Shown here in pieces: positions 50,449 to 60,608 of a DNA stretch of 64,000 bases (within the stretch, counting starts at the first letter, position 1; each line of letters starts with the position of its first letter). The notes below the pieces were generated by a model that saw only the letters and a program-made list of their open reading frames with translations, was not told where the DNA came from and did no database searches. Position numbers and translations under genes: made by a program. The DNA is from Buchnera aphidicola (Nipponaphis monzeni) (lineage in GTDB: Bacteria > Pseudomonadota > Gammaproteobacteria > Enterobacterales > Enterobacteriaceae), in the NCBI RefSeq assembly GCF_006741185.1, contig NZ_AP019379.1:248001-312000 (forward strand), in the 5' to 3' direction.

Positions 50449-51240
50449 TTAGTTAATATTTAATGTTTTAGACAAATATTTAATTGATTTAGATGAACCT
50501 ATAAAAGTTATTATATGTTTTTTATTGGTATCGATATTAATTGGAATGTCTAAAATTACGCCTCCAGATTCTTTTACATATAATTCTCCAACTGAAAAAC
50601 TCATATTTGTTTTTTTATAACCTATGAAACAATTTAACCTATCAATAGCTATATAAGCTAAATCTAATGATAAAGATCCGGTACATCGTACATTAATGTT
50701 AGACAAACATATTTTTTGTAAAATATGATTAAACATTATCCAATTTGTCATATTTAAAGCTTTTAAAAAGTTAGTACTAATAATTAAATTATTCACGTCA
50801 TTAAAATGGACACCACATCTTACTCTATAGCCATTTAAAGTTGATCCTTGTCCTTTAACTGAACTAAATAATTCATTTTTTAAAGGATCATATATTACAG
50901 AAATTTCAATGTTGCCTCTATTATATACAGATATTGTTATACAAAAATGAGGAAACAATTTACTATAATTTAAAATACCATCCATAATGTTAATTACCCA
51001 ACAAATATTTTTTTTGCTGATAGATTTATTACATAATCTTTGATGAATAACAGAATGTTTAGGATAAAATTTATATATAATATTTTCTATTGTTTTTTCT
51101 GAGTACTCAATTATTTTATTTATTAGTTTATAATAATGTGTTGTGTTGTGTTGAACAGGTTTATAAGTATCATAATTTTGAATAATAAAATTACCACCTT
51201 TTCTAATTGCTTTAATAGCTATATTTAAAATAGGATGCAT
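50449..51240 (-). CDS. suhB: SuhB-like protein, catalytically eroded inositol-monophosphatase family member
   Basis: Homologue of E. coli SuhB, which is an inositol monophosphatase and also a Nus factor in rRNA antitermination. It has 263 residues (267 in E. coli) and alignment is collinear from MHPILNIA on, so this is the gene's full length. The metal-binding motifs are broken: the DPLDGTTN box reads NIMDGILN (Asp84 to Asn, Thr89 to Ile; Asp87 kept), Glu67 is Gln, and the WDxxAGE box reads MSFSVGE (Asp to Ser214). Non-catalytic parts such as YDPLKNELFSSVKGQGSTLNGYR and TGSLSLDLAYIAIDR stay well conserved. AAGGA precedes the ATG. I infer it is kept for its antitermination role, not phosphatase activity. 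Confidence 0.92.
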   Translation of the reverse strand: MHPILNIAIKAIRKGGNFIIQNYDTYKPVQHNTTHYYKLINKIIEYSEKTIENIIYKFYPKHSVIHQRLCNKSISKKNICWVINIMDGILNYSKLFPHFCITISVYNRGNIEISVIYDPLKNELFSSVKGQGSTLNGYRVRCGVHFNDVNNLIISTNFLKALNMTNWIMFNHILQKICLSNINVRCTGSLSLDLAYIAIDRLNCFIGYKKTNMSFSVGELYVKESGGVILDIPINIDTNKKHIITFIGSSKSIKYLSKTLNIN

Positions 51241-51452
51241 TGTTAAATTTTCCTTAAATTATTTTATTAGAATTTATGTAACAATTTGTGCGAAATTTTA
51301 CATACAATTAATTAATATTTGTTATTATTGTAATATAAAAAAAATAATAAGTTTTGTTATTTATTATATGATTTAAGTTATTAAGATAATAGTAATCACT
51401 AAAATAACTTAAAACATTTATTATATAATTTTATTGTAAAGAGACGAGAATT

Positions 51453-52543
51453 ATGGATTTTCCAATATATAATATAACAAAAAACAAACAGAAAATTAAT
51501 TTGTTAGATTTAAACTACAAGCAACTTCGTCAATTTTTTATCTCTATAGGAGAAAAACCATTTTGCGCCGATCAAGTTATGCATTGGATATACAATAATT
51601 ATTGTGTCACATTTGAAAAAATGACTAATATTAGTCACCAATTAAAAAAAAACTTAACAATATTAGTAAAATATCAATTTTAAATTTTGTAAAACAACAG
51701 AAATCTATAGATGGAACGATAAAATGGGGCACTTTAATTAATAAAAAAATTGTAGAAACTGTTTATATTCCTCATAAAAATAGAGCTACTTTATGTATTT
51801 CTTCTCAAATAGGATGTTTATTAAAGTGTAATTTTTGTGCTACTGGGAAACAAGGTTTCAGTCGTAATTTAACTGTTTCTGAAATTATTAGTCAAGTATG
51901 GCAAGCTTTTAAATTCATTTATGTTAATAAACAAAGTAAATATCCAATTATAAAAAATATAGTAATGATGGGTATGGGTGAACCTTTATTAAACTTTAAA
52001 AATGTTGTGAATGCTATAAGTATTTTGTTAAGTAAATTTGCTTTTAATATATCTAAATATCGTATTACTTTGTCTACTTCTGGAATAGTACCTGGAATTA
52101 ACAAATTAAAAACTGAACTAGATATTAAACTTGCTATTTCTTTACATGCTTCTAATGATAAATTACGTAATAGTATTATGCCTATCAATTATAAATATAA
52201 TATATCTAATATATTAAAAGCTGCTTTTGATTATTCTAAAAATTCTAAAGCTAACCGTAATGGTATTACTATAGAATATATTATGTTAGAAAAAATTAAT
52301 GATACTCCTTTACATGCTAAGGAGTTATCTAAAATTTTGTTTAAAATTCCTGTAAAGATTAATTTAATCCCTTGGAATACATTTTTTGGGTCATCTTATG
52401 TTTGTAGCAATATGCGTAGAATAATAGTTTTTTGTAAAATATTAATCAAAAAAGGATTTGTGACAACTATTAGAAAACCTAGAGGGCAAGATATTAACGC
52501 TGCTTGTGGTCAGTTAACTAGCACAACTTTAAATAATATTTAA
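51453..52543 (+). pseudogene. rlmN: RlmN, 23S rRNA/tRNA methyltransferase, one frameshift at an A9 run
   Basis: Radical-SAM enzyme making 2-methyladenosine at A2503 of 23S rRNA and A37 of some tRNAs. The first frame runs 76 codons ([33 protein letters not shown]) and stops at 51683. Similarity leaves that frame at an A9 run (51644-51652). In the next frame it continues as [45 protein letters not shown], the radical-SAM Cys set in CLLKCNFCATGKQGF, VMMGMGEPLLNFKNVV, and ends with the second catalytic Cys in AACGQLT. One added A would give 363 residues (384 in E. coli). All catalytic cysteines are present, so slippage rescue is plausible. Confidence 0.93.
51644..51652 (+). repeat. A9 homopolymer at the rlmN frameshift
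   Basis: Nine consecutive A in the coding strand. The conserved frame changes here; ten A would restore a single reading frame through both halves of rlmN. Confidence 0.88.
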
Positions 52544-53175
52544 TTTTGTTCAATAAAATTATTTTAATAGTATTAGAATTAGTTTATTTATAAAATTTAT
52601 AATTTATATATCTTATATATAACGTATATAAATATTTTATATATATTTTAAAGTAAATAATTAATATTAAAAAAATAGATATATAAAATATAAATTATAA
52701 AAAGTAACATGATTAAAAACGTTCGCTATTAACGTTTTTAATCATGTTACATTTATTTTTTATATTAGTTATTAACATTTTTAATATGTAATATATATAT
52801 TAAATATGTGCGTAAGTACAAATAAATATGTTTAAGATATAAATTTCAATAATAATAAATGTAAAATTACTAACAAAATAAATATTTTTGTTAAAAAGGT
52901 ATGTATTAAATTTAAAAAATATTTAATTATTAAATATATATTAGTTAATAAGTAACATTATAAATGTTGTATTTTATTAAAGTTTTTATTAAAAAATGCT
53001 ATATTTATAGTATATATAGTGATATACGAAAAATTTTTTGTATGTTTAGTTTTTTTTTAAATGTTAAAATATTAAAAAATGAGTAGTTAAATAAATAATT
53101 AAATTAACAACATTTATCTATTATTAGGAACGAATTATTTTTTAAAATTTGTTTTTTAAAATTAAGGAAGTAGTT
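52544..53175. other. Gene-less gap between rlmN and hisS
   Basis: About 630 nt. In E. coli pilW, rodZ and ispG lie here; none is recognisable. Its main feature is the long perfect inverted repeat at 52704-52750. The rest is low-complexity A/T. Confidence 0.6.
52704..52750. repeat. Perfect 20-bp inverted repeat with 7-nt loop
   Basis: The left arm GTAACATGATTAAAAACGTT is exactly repeated in reverse complement at 52731-52750, with the loop CGCTATT. T-rich DNA follows on the + strand. It begins 161 nt after rlmN. It may be a strong terminator or a structured RNA; it is the longest perfect hairpin I noticed in the window. Confidence 0.8.
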
Positions 53176-54459
53176 GTGAAAACTTATATAAATTCTTTGA
53201 AAGGTATGCATGATATTCTTCCAAAAAATATTTTTTTATGGAATTATATAGAAAGACAATTTAAAAAAATATTGAATAATTATTGTTTTAATGAAATAAA
53301 AATACCTATTCTAGAGGAGTCAAAATTATTTCAACGTACTATTGGTTATGGTACAGATATTATTGAAAAAGAAATGTATTCATTTGAAGATAAAAGTGGT
53401 AAACAGATTACTTTAAGACCAGAAGGCACAGTAGGATGTGCTAGATTAATTGTAGAAAATAATTTGTTACATTGTAATAAGGAACAAAAATTGTGGTATA
53501 GGGGCCCTATGTTTAGACGTGAACAGCCTCAAAAAGGTAGATTTCGTCAATTTCATCAAATAGGAGTTGAAGTATTTGGATTCACAAAACCAGAAGTAGA
53601 ATTAGAATTAATTATGATAACTAAGAGATTCTGGGAAATATTAAACATTTATGATAATTTGACATTAGAAATAAATACTGTAGGATCATTTAAAGATCGT
53701 ATGTTATATGAAAAAATTTTAGTTTCATTTTTCCAACAATACAAAAACGTATTAAATAAGAACGTTTTATTACAATTATCAAACAATCCTTTAAAAATTT
53801 TAGATAGTAAAGATTCCACGGTACAGAAAATATTACAAGAATCTCCAAATTTACAAGATTACTTAAATGATGATTCTATTGAGTATTTTAAAGATGTATG
53901 TTGTTTATTAGAAAAGATGAATATTAAATTTGTTATAAATAAACATTTAGTAAGAGGATTAGATTACTATAATGATGTTGTCTTTGAATGGAAAAGTAAT
54001 TTATTAGGTGCACAAAAAACTATTTGTGCTGGCGGAAGATACGATGAATTAATACAAAAAATAGGAGGATATAGTACTCCTGCCGCTGGTTTTGCAATAG
54101 GGATAGAGCGATTAATTTTGTTAATACAAACATTAAATTTAGATAATAATATTACTAATGTTCATAATATTATTGATATAGGAATTATATTTATTGAACC
54201 TTGTCTAAAGATAGAATCTGTAAAAATAGCTGAAGAAATTAGAGAAGAATTTCCTAATCTCAGAGTTAAAAGTAATTTTTTTAACAAAAGTATTAAAAAA
54301 AAATTTCAATATGCAAATAAAATTAATGTTTATCTCATTTTGTTAATAGGTTTACAAGAATTTAATTCTAAATGTGTGGTGATTAAGAACTTAAAAACAA
54401 ATAATCAAGAAAGTGTGCCTAGAAAAAATTTATTAAAAAAATTACATACATTTTTTTAA
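53176..54459 (+). CDS. hisS: Histidyl-tRNA synthetase
   Basis: Charges tRNA-His; class II. It has 427 residues from the chosen start (424 in E. coli). Motif 2 is MFRREQPQKGRFRQFHQ, the histidine-binding LVRGLDYYNDVVFEW and CAGGRYDELI are intact, and the C-terminal anticodon domain is complete. The start is GTG at 53176, with AAGGAAG just 5 nt upstream, giving VKTYINSLKGMHDILP, which matches the E. coli N-terminus. The longer frame from a TTG at 53149 would run through that ribosome site. Confidence 0.96.
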   Translation: MKTYINSLKGMHDILPKNIFLWNYIERQFKKILNNYCFNEIKIPILEESKLFQRTIGYGTDIIEKEMYSFEDKSGKQITLRPEGTVGCARLIVENNLLHCNKEQKLWYRGPMFRREQPQKGRFRQFHQIGVEVFGFTKPEVELELIMITKRFWEILNIYDNLTLEINTVGSFKDRMLYEKILVSFFQQYKNVLNKNVLLQLSNNPLKILDSKDSTVQKILQESPNLQDYLNDDSIEYFKDVCCLLEKMNIKFVINKHLVRGLDYYNDVVFEWKSNLLGAQKTICAGGRYDELIQKIGGYSTPAAGFAIGIERLILLIQTLNLDNNITNVHNIIDIGIIFIEPCLKIESVKIAEEIREEFPNLRVKSNFFNKSIKKKFQYANKINVYLILLIGLQEFNSKCVVIKNLKTNNQESVPRKNLLKKLHTFF

Positions 54460-54673
54460 AATTTTAGTATATGTGTATCAAAATTTTAAGGATGTATTTG
54501 TTCATTTTTTAACAAATAATAAATAATAAATATGTTTATCTAAAATGCAGTTAGTTAAACTATTTTGATATTTGTACGATTTAATATATTTTTATTTGAA
54601 AACAATAATATTAAATAATACTTAAGTAGGCATAATTTTAAAAACAATTTTTTAATATTACTTAGAGGAAATA

Positions 54674-55927
54674 ATGTTTAGCCAAAATATTAAAAATGAA
54701 GATCCTGACATATGGAAGATAATAGAACAAGAAAATGTTCGCCAAGAGCATCATATTGAACTAATTGCTTCAGAAAATTATGCAAGCATTGCTGTAATGC
54801 AAGCACAAGGATCACAATTAACTAACAAGTATGCAGAAGGTTATCCAAACTATCGTTATTACGGAGGTTGTAAATATGTAGATGATATAGAAAAAATTGC
54901 TATTGAGAGAGTAAAACAATTATTCAGTGTAGATTTTGCTAATGTTCAGCCACACTCGGGTACTCAAGCTAACTTTGCTGTATATACTGCATTGTTAAAA
55001 CCTGGAGATTGTGTACTAGGTATGAGTTTATCACATGGTGGACATTTAACACATGGACATTCAGCTAATTTATCTGGAAAATTATATAAATTTATTTCAT
55101 ATGGTATTAATCATAAAGGAGAAATTGATTATAACCAAATTGAAAGGTTAGCTAAAAAATATAAACCTAAAATGATTGTAGGTGGATTTTCTGCCTATTC
55201 TGGTTTGTGTGATTGGAAAATCATGAGATATATTGCTGATAATGTAAAGGCGTACTTATTAGTAGATATGGCACACGTTGCAGGATTAGTATCTGCTAAT
55301 TTGTACCCAAGTCCAATTCCTTATGCTCATATTGTAACCAGTACAACACATAAAACATTGGCTGGGCCTAGAGGGGGAATAATACTATCTAATGAAAAAG
55401 ATACATTATTGTATAAAAAAATAAATTCATCTGTATTCCCGGGCAACCAAGGTGGACCATTAATGCATATTATTGCTGCTAAAGCAATAGCTTTTAAAGA
55501 AGCAATGTGCCCACAATTTAAAAATTATCAGTATCAAATTGTTAATAATGCTAAAGCTATGGTTAAAGTATTTTTAGATAAAGGTTATAATATTATTTCT
55601 GGTAATACTTTTAACCATCTGTTTTTAATAAATCTTACAAATAAAAATATTACAGGTAAAAAAGCAGATTTATTATTAAATGATGCAAATATTACAGTAA
55701 ATAAAAATTCTATTCCTAATGATTTACAAAACCCTTTCGTTACCTCTGGTATTAGAATAGGTACCCCTGCAGTTACTCGTAGAGGTTTTAAAGAAAAAGA
55801 AGTTATAATTGTAGCTAATTGGATTGTTGATATTTTAAATGATCCTTACAATGTTCAAAATATACTAAGTATAAAAAATAAAGTATTAGAATTATGTTTA
55901 AAATATCCTGTTTATAAAAAAATTTAA
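54674..55927 (+). CDS. glyA: Serine hydroxymethyltransferase
   Basis: PLP enzyme converting serine and tetrahydrofolate to glycine and methylene-tetrahydrofolate, the main one-carbon source. It has 417 residues, the same as E. coli. PLP-binding Lys227 in [14 protein letters not shown], and [12 protein letters not shown] and [10 protein letters not shown] are intact. GAGGAAA precedes the ATG. Highly conserved; converges on bioD. Confidence 0.98.
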   Translation: MFSQNIKNEDPDIWKIIEQENVRQEHHIELIASENYASIAVMQAQGSQLTNKYAEGYPNYRYYGGCKYVDDIEKIAIERVKQLFSVDFANVQPHSGTQANFAVYTALLKPGDCVLGMSLSHGGHLTHGHSANLSGKLYKFISYGINHKGEIDYNQIERLAKKYKPKMIVGGFSAYSGLCDWKIMRYIADNVKAYLLVDMAHVAGLVSANLYPSPIPYAHIVTSTTHKTLAGPRGGIILSNEKDTLLYKKINSSVFPGNQGGPLMHIIAAKAIAFKEAMCPQFKNYQYQIVNNAKAMVKVFLDKGYNIISGNTFNHLFLINLTNKNITGKKADLLLNDANITVNKNSIPNDLQNPFVTSGIRIGTPAVTRRGFKEKEVIIVANWIVDILNDPYNVQNILSIKNKVLELCLKYPVYKKI

Positions 55928-55966
55928 TTATTAGTTTTTTTAAAATCAGTTTATAAAAGTAATTAC

Positions 55967-55990
55967 AATATCTCTCTTAAGAGAGATATT
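55967..55990. terminator. Palindromic terminator between glyA and bioD
   Basis: AATATCTCTC-TTAA-GAGAGATATT is a perfect 24-nt palindrome, 40 nt after glyA and 87 nt after the bioD stop on the other strand, followed by ATTTTAG. It can serve both convergent genes. Confidence 0.6.
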
Positions 55991-56076
55991 ATTTTAGTAG
56001 TAATTTTACGATTAATAAACTTAATTTCATTATATAAATGTTAACAATTTTTTTTTGTTTGTTTATTTAATCGATA

Positions 56077-56766
56077 TTAAAAAATATTGATAAAACTATT
56101 AAACATTTTATATAGTTTATTTGTACATATTTTTTTTTTGAAATAAGGTACCTCTCCTAACAAACAAGATTTTAAATACATTTTAAGTGTATTTATATAT
56201 TGTTGGCTAAATTGATTGTATGGATATATATGATTAGCAATCCATCCTATATAATTAACTTTTGTTTTTGTTATTGCTTCTTGTGTTAATATTGCATGAT
56301 TAATACATCCTAATTTTATTCCTACTACTAAAATTACAGATAATTTTTCTCTATTAACCCAATCTGCGAAAGTTGTTGTATTTGTTAAAGGTGTGTACCA
56401 TCCCCCTGCACCTTCTATAACTATCCAGTTAGCTTTTGATTTAATTAAATTTAATTTTTCTGACATAGTATCTAATTCGATAGGTTGGTTATACACAATA
56501 CTTAATAAATGGGGAGGGCCTTCTTGTTTGAAACGAAATGGATTTAAACAATTATCAGGCAATTTAGTATTACTATATTGTTTTAATAAAATAATATCTT
56601 CATTTTTATTTTTAACGTTTAGATCAATAGTTTTACTTGAAGAAACTGGTTTATATCCTACAGTTTTATAACCTTTTTGTATGCCTATTCTAAGGATACA
56701 ATTAGAAACTACAGTTTTACCTACATTAGTGTCTGTTCCAGTAATAAACCAAACATTTTTTTTCAT
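56077..56766 (-). CDS. bioD: Dethiobiotin synthetase
   Basis: Closes the ureido ring of diaminopelargonate with CO2 and ATP. It has 229 residues (225 in E. coli). The P-loop GTDTNVGKT (10-18), the substrate segment GYKPVSS, and VEGAGGWYTPL are intact, followed by VVGIKLGCINHA. In E. coli the order is bioBFCD; here bioF and bioC are gone and a 392-nt gap separates bioD from bioB. Confidence 0.96.
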   Translation of the reverse strand: MKKNVWFITGTDTNVGKTVVSNCILRIGIQKGYKTVGYKPVSSSKTIDLNVKNKNEDIILLKQYSNTKLPDNCLNPFRFKQEGPPHLLSIVYNQPIELDTMSEKLNLIKSKANWIVIEGAGGWYTPLTNTTTFADWVNREKLSVILVVGIKLGCINHAILTQEAITKTKVNYIGWIANHIYPYNQFSQQYINTLKMYLKSCLLGEVPYFKKKICTNKLYKMFNSFINIF

Positions 56767-57158
56767 AAAACCCTTAAAAAATTAATTATTTAAAAATTAT
56801 TATTTTTATATATATAAAAAATTTCATATAAGTATGAGCTTATATCTTATAATATAAGAGTTTTAATAAAGCAATATTTAATCTTAAATAGTTGTAAACA
56901 AATCACTTTTTATACTTAATTTAATATAAATTACATTGTTAATATTAAAAAATTAATGTTTTTAGTGTTAAATATACAAAAAAATTATAATAATTATCTT
57001 ATCCATAAGATAATTATTATTATAAATTTAAAATTAACAAAATATAAATGTTTTAAGTTAACAACAATTATTTTTTAACTATCATAAAAATAGTTATTTA
57101 CAATAAATTTAATATAAATTGTTTTATAATTTTTTATAATAAATAAATATTTCTAAAA
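56767..57158. other. Gap between bioD and bioB, former bioF-bioC
   Basis: About 390 nt in place of bioF and bioC (about 1.9 kb in E. coli). No coding remnant seen. It contains the 16-bp hairpin at 56987-57020. Confidence 0.6.
56987..57020. terminator. 16-bp perfect hairpin downstream of bioB
   Basis: ATAATAATTATCTTAT / ATAAGATAATTATTAT around CC. It lies 139 nt beyond the bioB stop and 220 nt upstream of bioD. It probably ends bioB transcription, which would make bioD a separate unit. Mostly A/T, with one C-G pair per arm. Confidence 0.45.
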
Positions 57159-58196
57159 TTATATATCTGCATTATAATATTTGTTATTTACTTCATTTAT
57201 TGTTTTACTAAATAGCTGTCGTTGAAACGTATGTTTATTATTTAATAATAAATTGTTTTCAAAAGTGAGACCTAATTTTTTAAACAATTTAAAATCTTCT
57301 ATTTTTTTTGGGTTACTTGTAGTTAATAATTTACAGCCATAAAAAATAGAATTTGCACCTGCCATAAAACACATTGCTTGCATTTCTTCGTTCATTTGAT
57401 TTCGACCAGCAGATAATCTGATATATGATTGAGGCATCATAATACGGGCGATTGCAACAATACGTATGAATTCAAAAGAATCAATTTTTTCTATTTTTTC
57501 TAATGGAGTACCTTTTATTTGCACTAGCATGTTTATAGGAACACTTTCTGGAGGTTGAGGTAAATTAGCTAATTGCAATAACAATTCTTTTCGATCTTCT
57601 GTTTTTTCCCCTAATCCAATAATTCCTCCTGAGCATATTTTCATTCCAGAGTCTCTAACATTTTTAAGGGTATCTAACCTTTCTTGGTAACTTCTTGTGG
57701 TAATTACTTTATGATAGTATTTAGGAGAAGTATCTAAATTATGATTATAGAAATCAAGACCAGCTTGAGATAATTTTTTAGCTTGATATTTAGTTAAGCT
57801 ACCTAATGTCATACAAGTTTCCATTCCTATTTTTTTAACTTTTTTAATAATATTTTCTAAATATGGAATATCTTTATCAGCAGGGTTTTTCCATGCTGCC
57901 CCTATACAAAAACGAGTAGATCCAGATTTCTTAGCATCGTATGCAGCTTTTAATATTTTTGTAATATTTAATAAATGTTCTTTTTTAATATCAGTTTTAT
58001 ATCTAGCACTTTGAGGGCAATATTTACAATCTTCAGGACATGATCCTGTTTTTATTGAAAGTAATGTACTGATTTGTATTATATTAGGATTAAAATTTTT
58101 TCGATGTACTATTTGCGCATGAAACATTAATTCTATAAAAGATGTTTTAAATAAAGTATCTACTTGTTTTATATTCCATTGCTTTTTTATTTTCAT
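57159..58196 (-). CDS. bioB: Biotin synthase
   Basis: Radical-SAM enzyme inserting sulfur into dethiobiotin. It has 345 residues (346 in E. coli). The 4Fe-4S ligands Cys53, Cys57 and Cys60 ([10 protein letters not shown]) have the E. coli numbers; YNHNLDTSP and GGIIGLGE are conserved, and the Arg in RLSAGRNQM next to the 2Fe-2S cluster is kept. AGGA precedes the ATG. Divergent from bioA with only 77 nt between. Confidence 0.97.
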   Translation of the reverse strand: MKIKKQWNIKQVDTLFKTSFIELMFHAQIVHRKNFNPNIIQISTLLSIKTGSCPEDCKYCPQSARYKTDIKKEHLLNITKILKAAYDAKKSGSTRFCIGAAWKNPADKDIPYLENIIKKVKKIGMETCMTLGSLTKYQAKKLSQAGLDFYNHNLDTSPKYYHKVITTRSYQERLDTLKNVRDSGMKICSGGIIGLGEKTEDRKELLLQLANLPQPPESVPINMLVQIKGTPLEKIEKIDSFEFIRIVAIARIMMPQSYIRLSAGRNQMNEEMQAMCFMAGANSIFYGCKLLTTSNPKKIEDFKLFKKLGLTFENNLLLNNKHTFQRQLFSKTINEVNNKYYNADI

Positions 58197-58273
58197 TGTT
58201 AAATTCCTAGTATTAAGTTAATAAAAGTTTATAATGTTATTTATAAGTAAAATGTGTTTATTTTATAAATTTT

Positions 58274-59575
58274 ATGAAAAATTCTGATCAATTATTTGAT
58301 TCAAAACATATTTGGCATCCTTATTCTTCAATGATTAATTCTAACATTCGTTTTACTGTAGTTTCAGCTAAAGGAATTTTATTAAAATTGAATACAGGTA
58401 AAACAATTATTGATGGAATGTCATCTTGGTGGGCTGCAATACATGGTTATAATCATACTAAATTAAATAGTGTTTTAAAACATCAAATTCAAAAAATGTC
58501 TCATGTGATGTTTGGAGGTATTACACATCCTCCTGCTATTTCTTTATGTAGAAAATTAATACAAATTACTCCTAGAAGTTTAGAATGTGTATTTTTGGCT
58601 GACTCAGGTTCCGTAGCAATTGAAATTGCAATGAAAATGGCATTACAATATTGGAAGTCCTTAGGAAAATTAAAAAAATTTTTCTTAACTATAAAAGGGG
58701 GATATCATGGAGATACTTTTTATGCTATGTCAATTTGCGATCCTCATCATTCTATGCATAGTATGTATCATAAATCTTTATTACCTAAGCATTTGTTTGC
58801 AGAAATTCCAAAATGTTCTTTTTCGGATAAATGGAATAAAAATGATATAAAATCTTTTTCAAATTTATTAAATAAAAATAAATCAACAATAGCAGCTATA
58901 ATATTAGAACCTATAGTGCAAGGTGTGGGAGGTATGAACTTTTATCATCCTAATTATCTTAAGCAAGTAAAGAAATTTTCAGTAAAGTATGATATTCCTT
59001 TAATTTTAGATGAAATAGCTACTGGATTTGGTCGAACAGGAAAACTTTTTGCTTTTGAACATGCTAATATAGTTCCTGATATTTTATGTTTAGGAAAAGC
59101 ACTAACTGGAGGTATGTTATCTTTATCAGCAGTATTGACTAATCGAAAAATTGCTAAAACAATTAGTATTGGAAAACCAGGTTATTTTATGCATGGACCT
59201 ACTTTTATGGGAAATCCATTAGCTTGCGTTGTATCTCATGCTAGTATTAATTTATTATTAAATACTAATTGGCAACAAAAGATTAAACATATAGAACAAC
59301 AATTAATATATCATTTAATTCCTTTACGTACTCATTTCAGAGTACGTGATGTAAGAGTTATTGGGGCTATTGGAGTTGTTGAATGTTTTAATAAAATTAA
59401 TATTATTGCTATGCAAAAATTTTTTGTTGAACAAGGGGTATGGATTCGACCTTATAACAAAATTATTTATATAGTCCCTCCATATATTATTGATGAAGAT
59501 TCTATTAACAAATTAACTAATGCTATTAAGCTATCTTTAAATAATACTAATTTGTTTTTTAGTAAAAATATATAA
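58274..59575 (+). CDS. bioA: Adenosylmethionine-8-amino-7-oxononanoate aminotransferase
   Basis: PLP aminotransferase converting KAPA to diaminopelargonate with SAM as amino donor. It has 433 residues (429 in E. coli). The start HIWHPYSSM, DGMSSWWAAIHGYNH, the PLP Lys275 in CLGKALTGG and ATGFGRTGKLFA are intact. The 77-nt bioA-bioB interval shows no recognisable BirA operator. With BioD and BioB it forms only the last three steps, so the cell must get KAPA from elsewhere. Confidence 0.97.
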   Translation: MKNSDQLFDSKHIWHPYSSMINSNIRFTVVSAKGILLKLNTGKTIIDGMSSWWAAIHGYNHTKLNSVLKHQIQKMSHVMFGGITHPPAISLCRKLIQITPRSLECVFLADSGSVAIEIAMKMALQYWKSLGKLKKFFLTIKGGYHGDTFYAMSICDPHHSMHSMYHKSLLPKHLFAEIPKCSFSDKWNKNDIKSFSNLLNKNKSTIAAIILEPIVQGVGGMNFYHPNYLKQVKKFSVKYDIPLILDEIATGFGRTGKLFAFEHANIVPDILCLGKALTGGMLSLSAVLTNRKIAKTISIGKPGYFMHGPTFMGNPLACVVSHASINLLLNTNWQQKIKHIEQQLIYHLIPLRTHFRVRDVRVIGAIGVVECFNKINIIAMQKFFVEQGVWIRPYNKIIYIVPPYIIDEDSINKLTNAIKLSLNNTNLFFSKNI

Positions 59576-59615
59576 AATAAGTTTGTGTGTATAAATTTTG
59601 TTTTTTTTAAGTATA

Positions 59616-60608
59616 TTAAATTGAATGTATTAAAGTCCATATAGGGTTGTTGCCAACAGGATAAGATCCTATTTTATTTAAATGACCTGTATTTAATTTA
59701 ATTTCGTATAAAGTAAGATTATTAGATTTTTCTCCAGTCACTGCTAAATATTTTCCTAAATTATCAATATTAAATGAACGTGGTTGTTTCTCTGTAACAT
59801 AATATTCTAAAATTTGAATTTTACCATTGTATTGATTTATTATGAAGGCTGTAATTATATTTGTTATTCTGTCACTTGCATATAAATAATTACCACAAGG
59901 AGTTATATGAATATCAGCTCCCCAACAATTACCTTTATAACTTTCAGGAAGAATCTTAATTCGCTGTACAAAATGTAACATATTCATTGCATTAGATAAA
60001 AACCACACGTCAATAGTACTATTTAATTCATTTATACTATATAAAATAGACTTAAATGGATGTAAGACTAAATGTCTAGGTCCAGATTTTTTTGTAACGT
60101 TGATTGCTGTTATTTTTTTTTCTAAAAAATTTTCATTTTTTAGGGAATTAAAAATTAATATTTGATCTGATTTAAGCGCAGTAGTTATAATAGTATTAGT
60201 GTTAATATATATAGAATAATGACATCCTTTAATATTAGTAATGGTATTTATTAATTTGTAAGGTAATCCATGTTTGTTTATTAAAAATATACTTATACAT
60301 TCTCCATGATAAGAACTACAAAATAATAATGTTTTATCATTATTGAATGCAAGATGATTGGGAGCTCCTATTGTTGCTATTTCGTAAATTTTTTGTAATA
60401 TTCCATCATCTAAAATTTTGTATACTATAATTTTTGGTATTGGTCGCACACCTGCATATAATAATTTTTTATTTTCGGAGATAATCAACGGTTGTGCTTG
60501 AGATTTAATTTTTATTTTTTGAATTGTTTGCAATGACAAATTGTTATCAATTTGTAACACTTGTATTTCTTCATCTAAATAATTAGATACGTAAATTATT
60601 TTTTTCAT
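59616..60608 (-). CDS. pgl: 6-phosphogluconolactonase (beta-propeller type)
   Basis: Hydrolyses 6-phosphogluconolactone in the oxidative pentose phosphate pathway. It has 330 residues (331 in E. coli YbhE). Seven-bladed propeller family signs: KSGPRHLVLHPFKSILYSINEL, GADIHITPCGNYLYASDR and KQPRSFNIDNLGKYLAVTGE. In E. coli pgl lies near the bio locus, as here. Its stop is 40 nt from that of bioA. Confidence 0.95.
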   Translation of the reverse strand: MKKIIYVSNYLDEEIQVLQIDNNLSLQTIQKIKIKSQAQPLIISENKKLLYAGVRPIPKIIVYKILDDGILQKIYEIATIGAPNHLAFNNDKTLLFCSSYHGECISIFLINKHGLPYKLINTITNIKGCHYSIYINTNTIITTALKSDQILIFNSLKNENFLEKKITAINVTKKSGPRHLVLHPFKSILYSINELNSTIDVWFLSNAMNMLHFVQRIKILPESYKGNCWGADIHITPCGNYLYASDRITNIITAFIINQYNGKIQILEYYVTEKQPRSFNIDNLGKYLAVTGEKSNNLTLYEIKLNTGHLNKIGSYPVGNNPIWTLIHSI

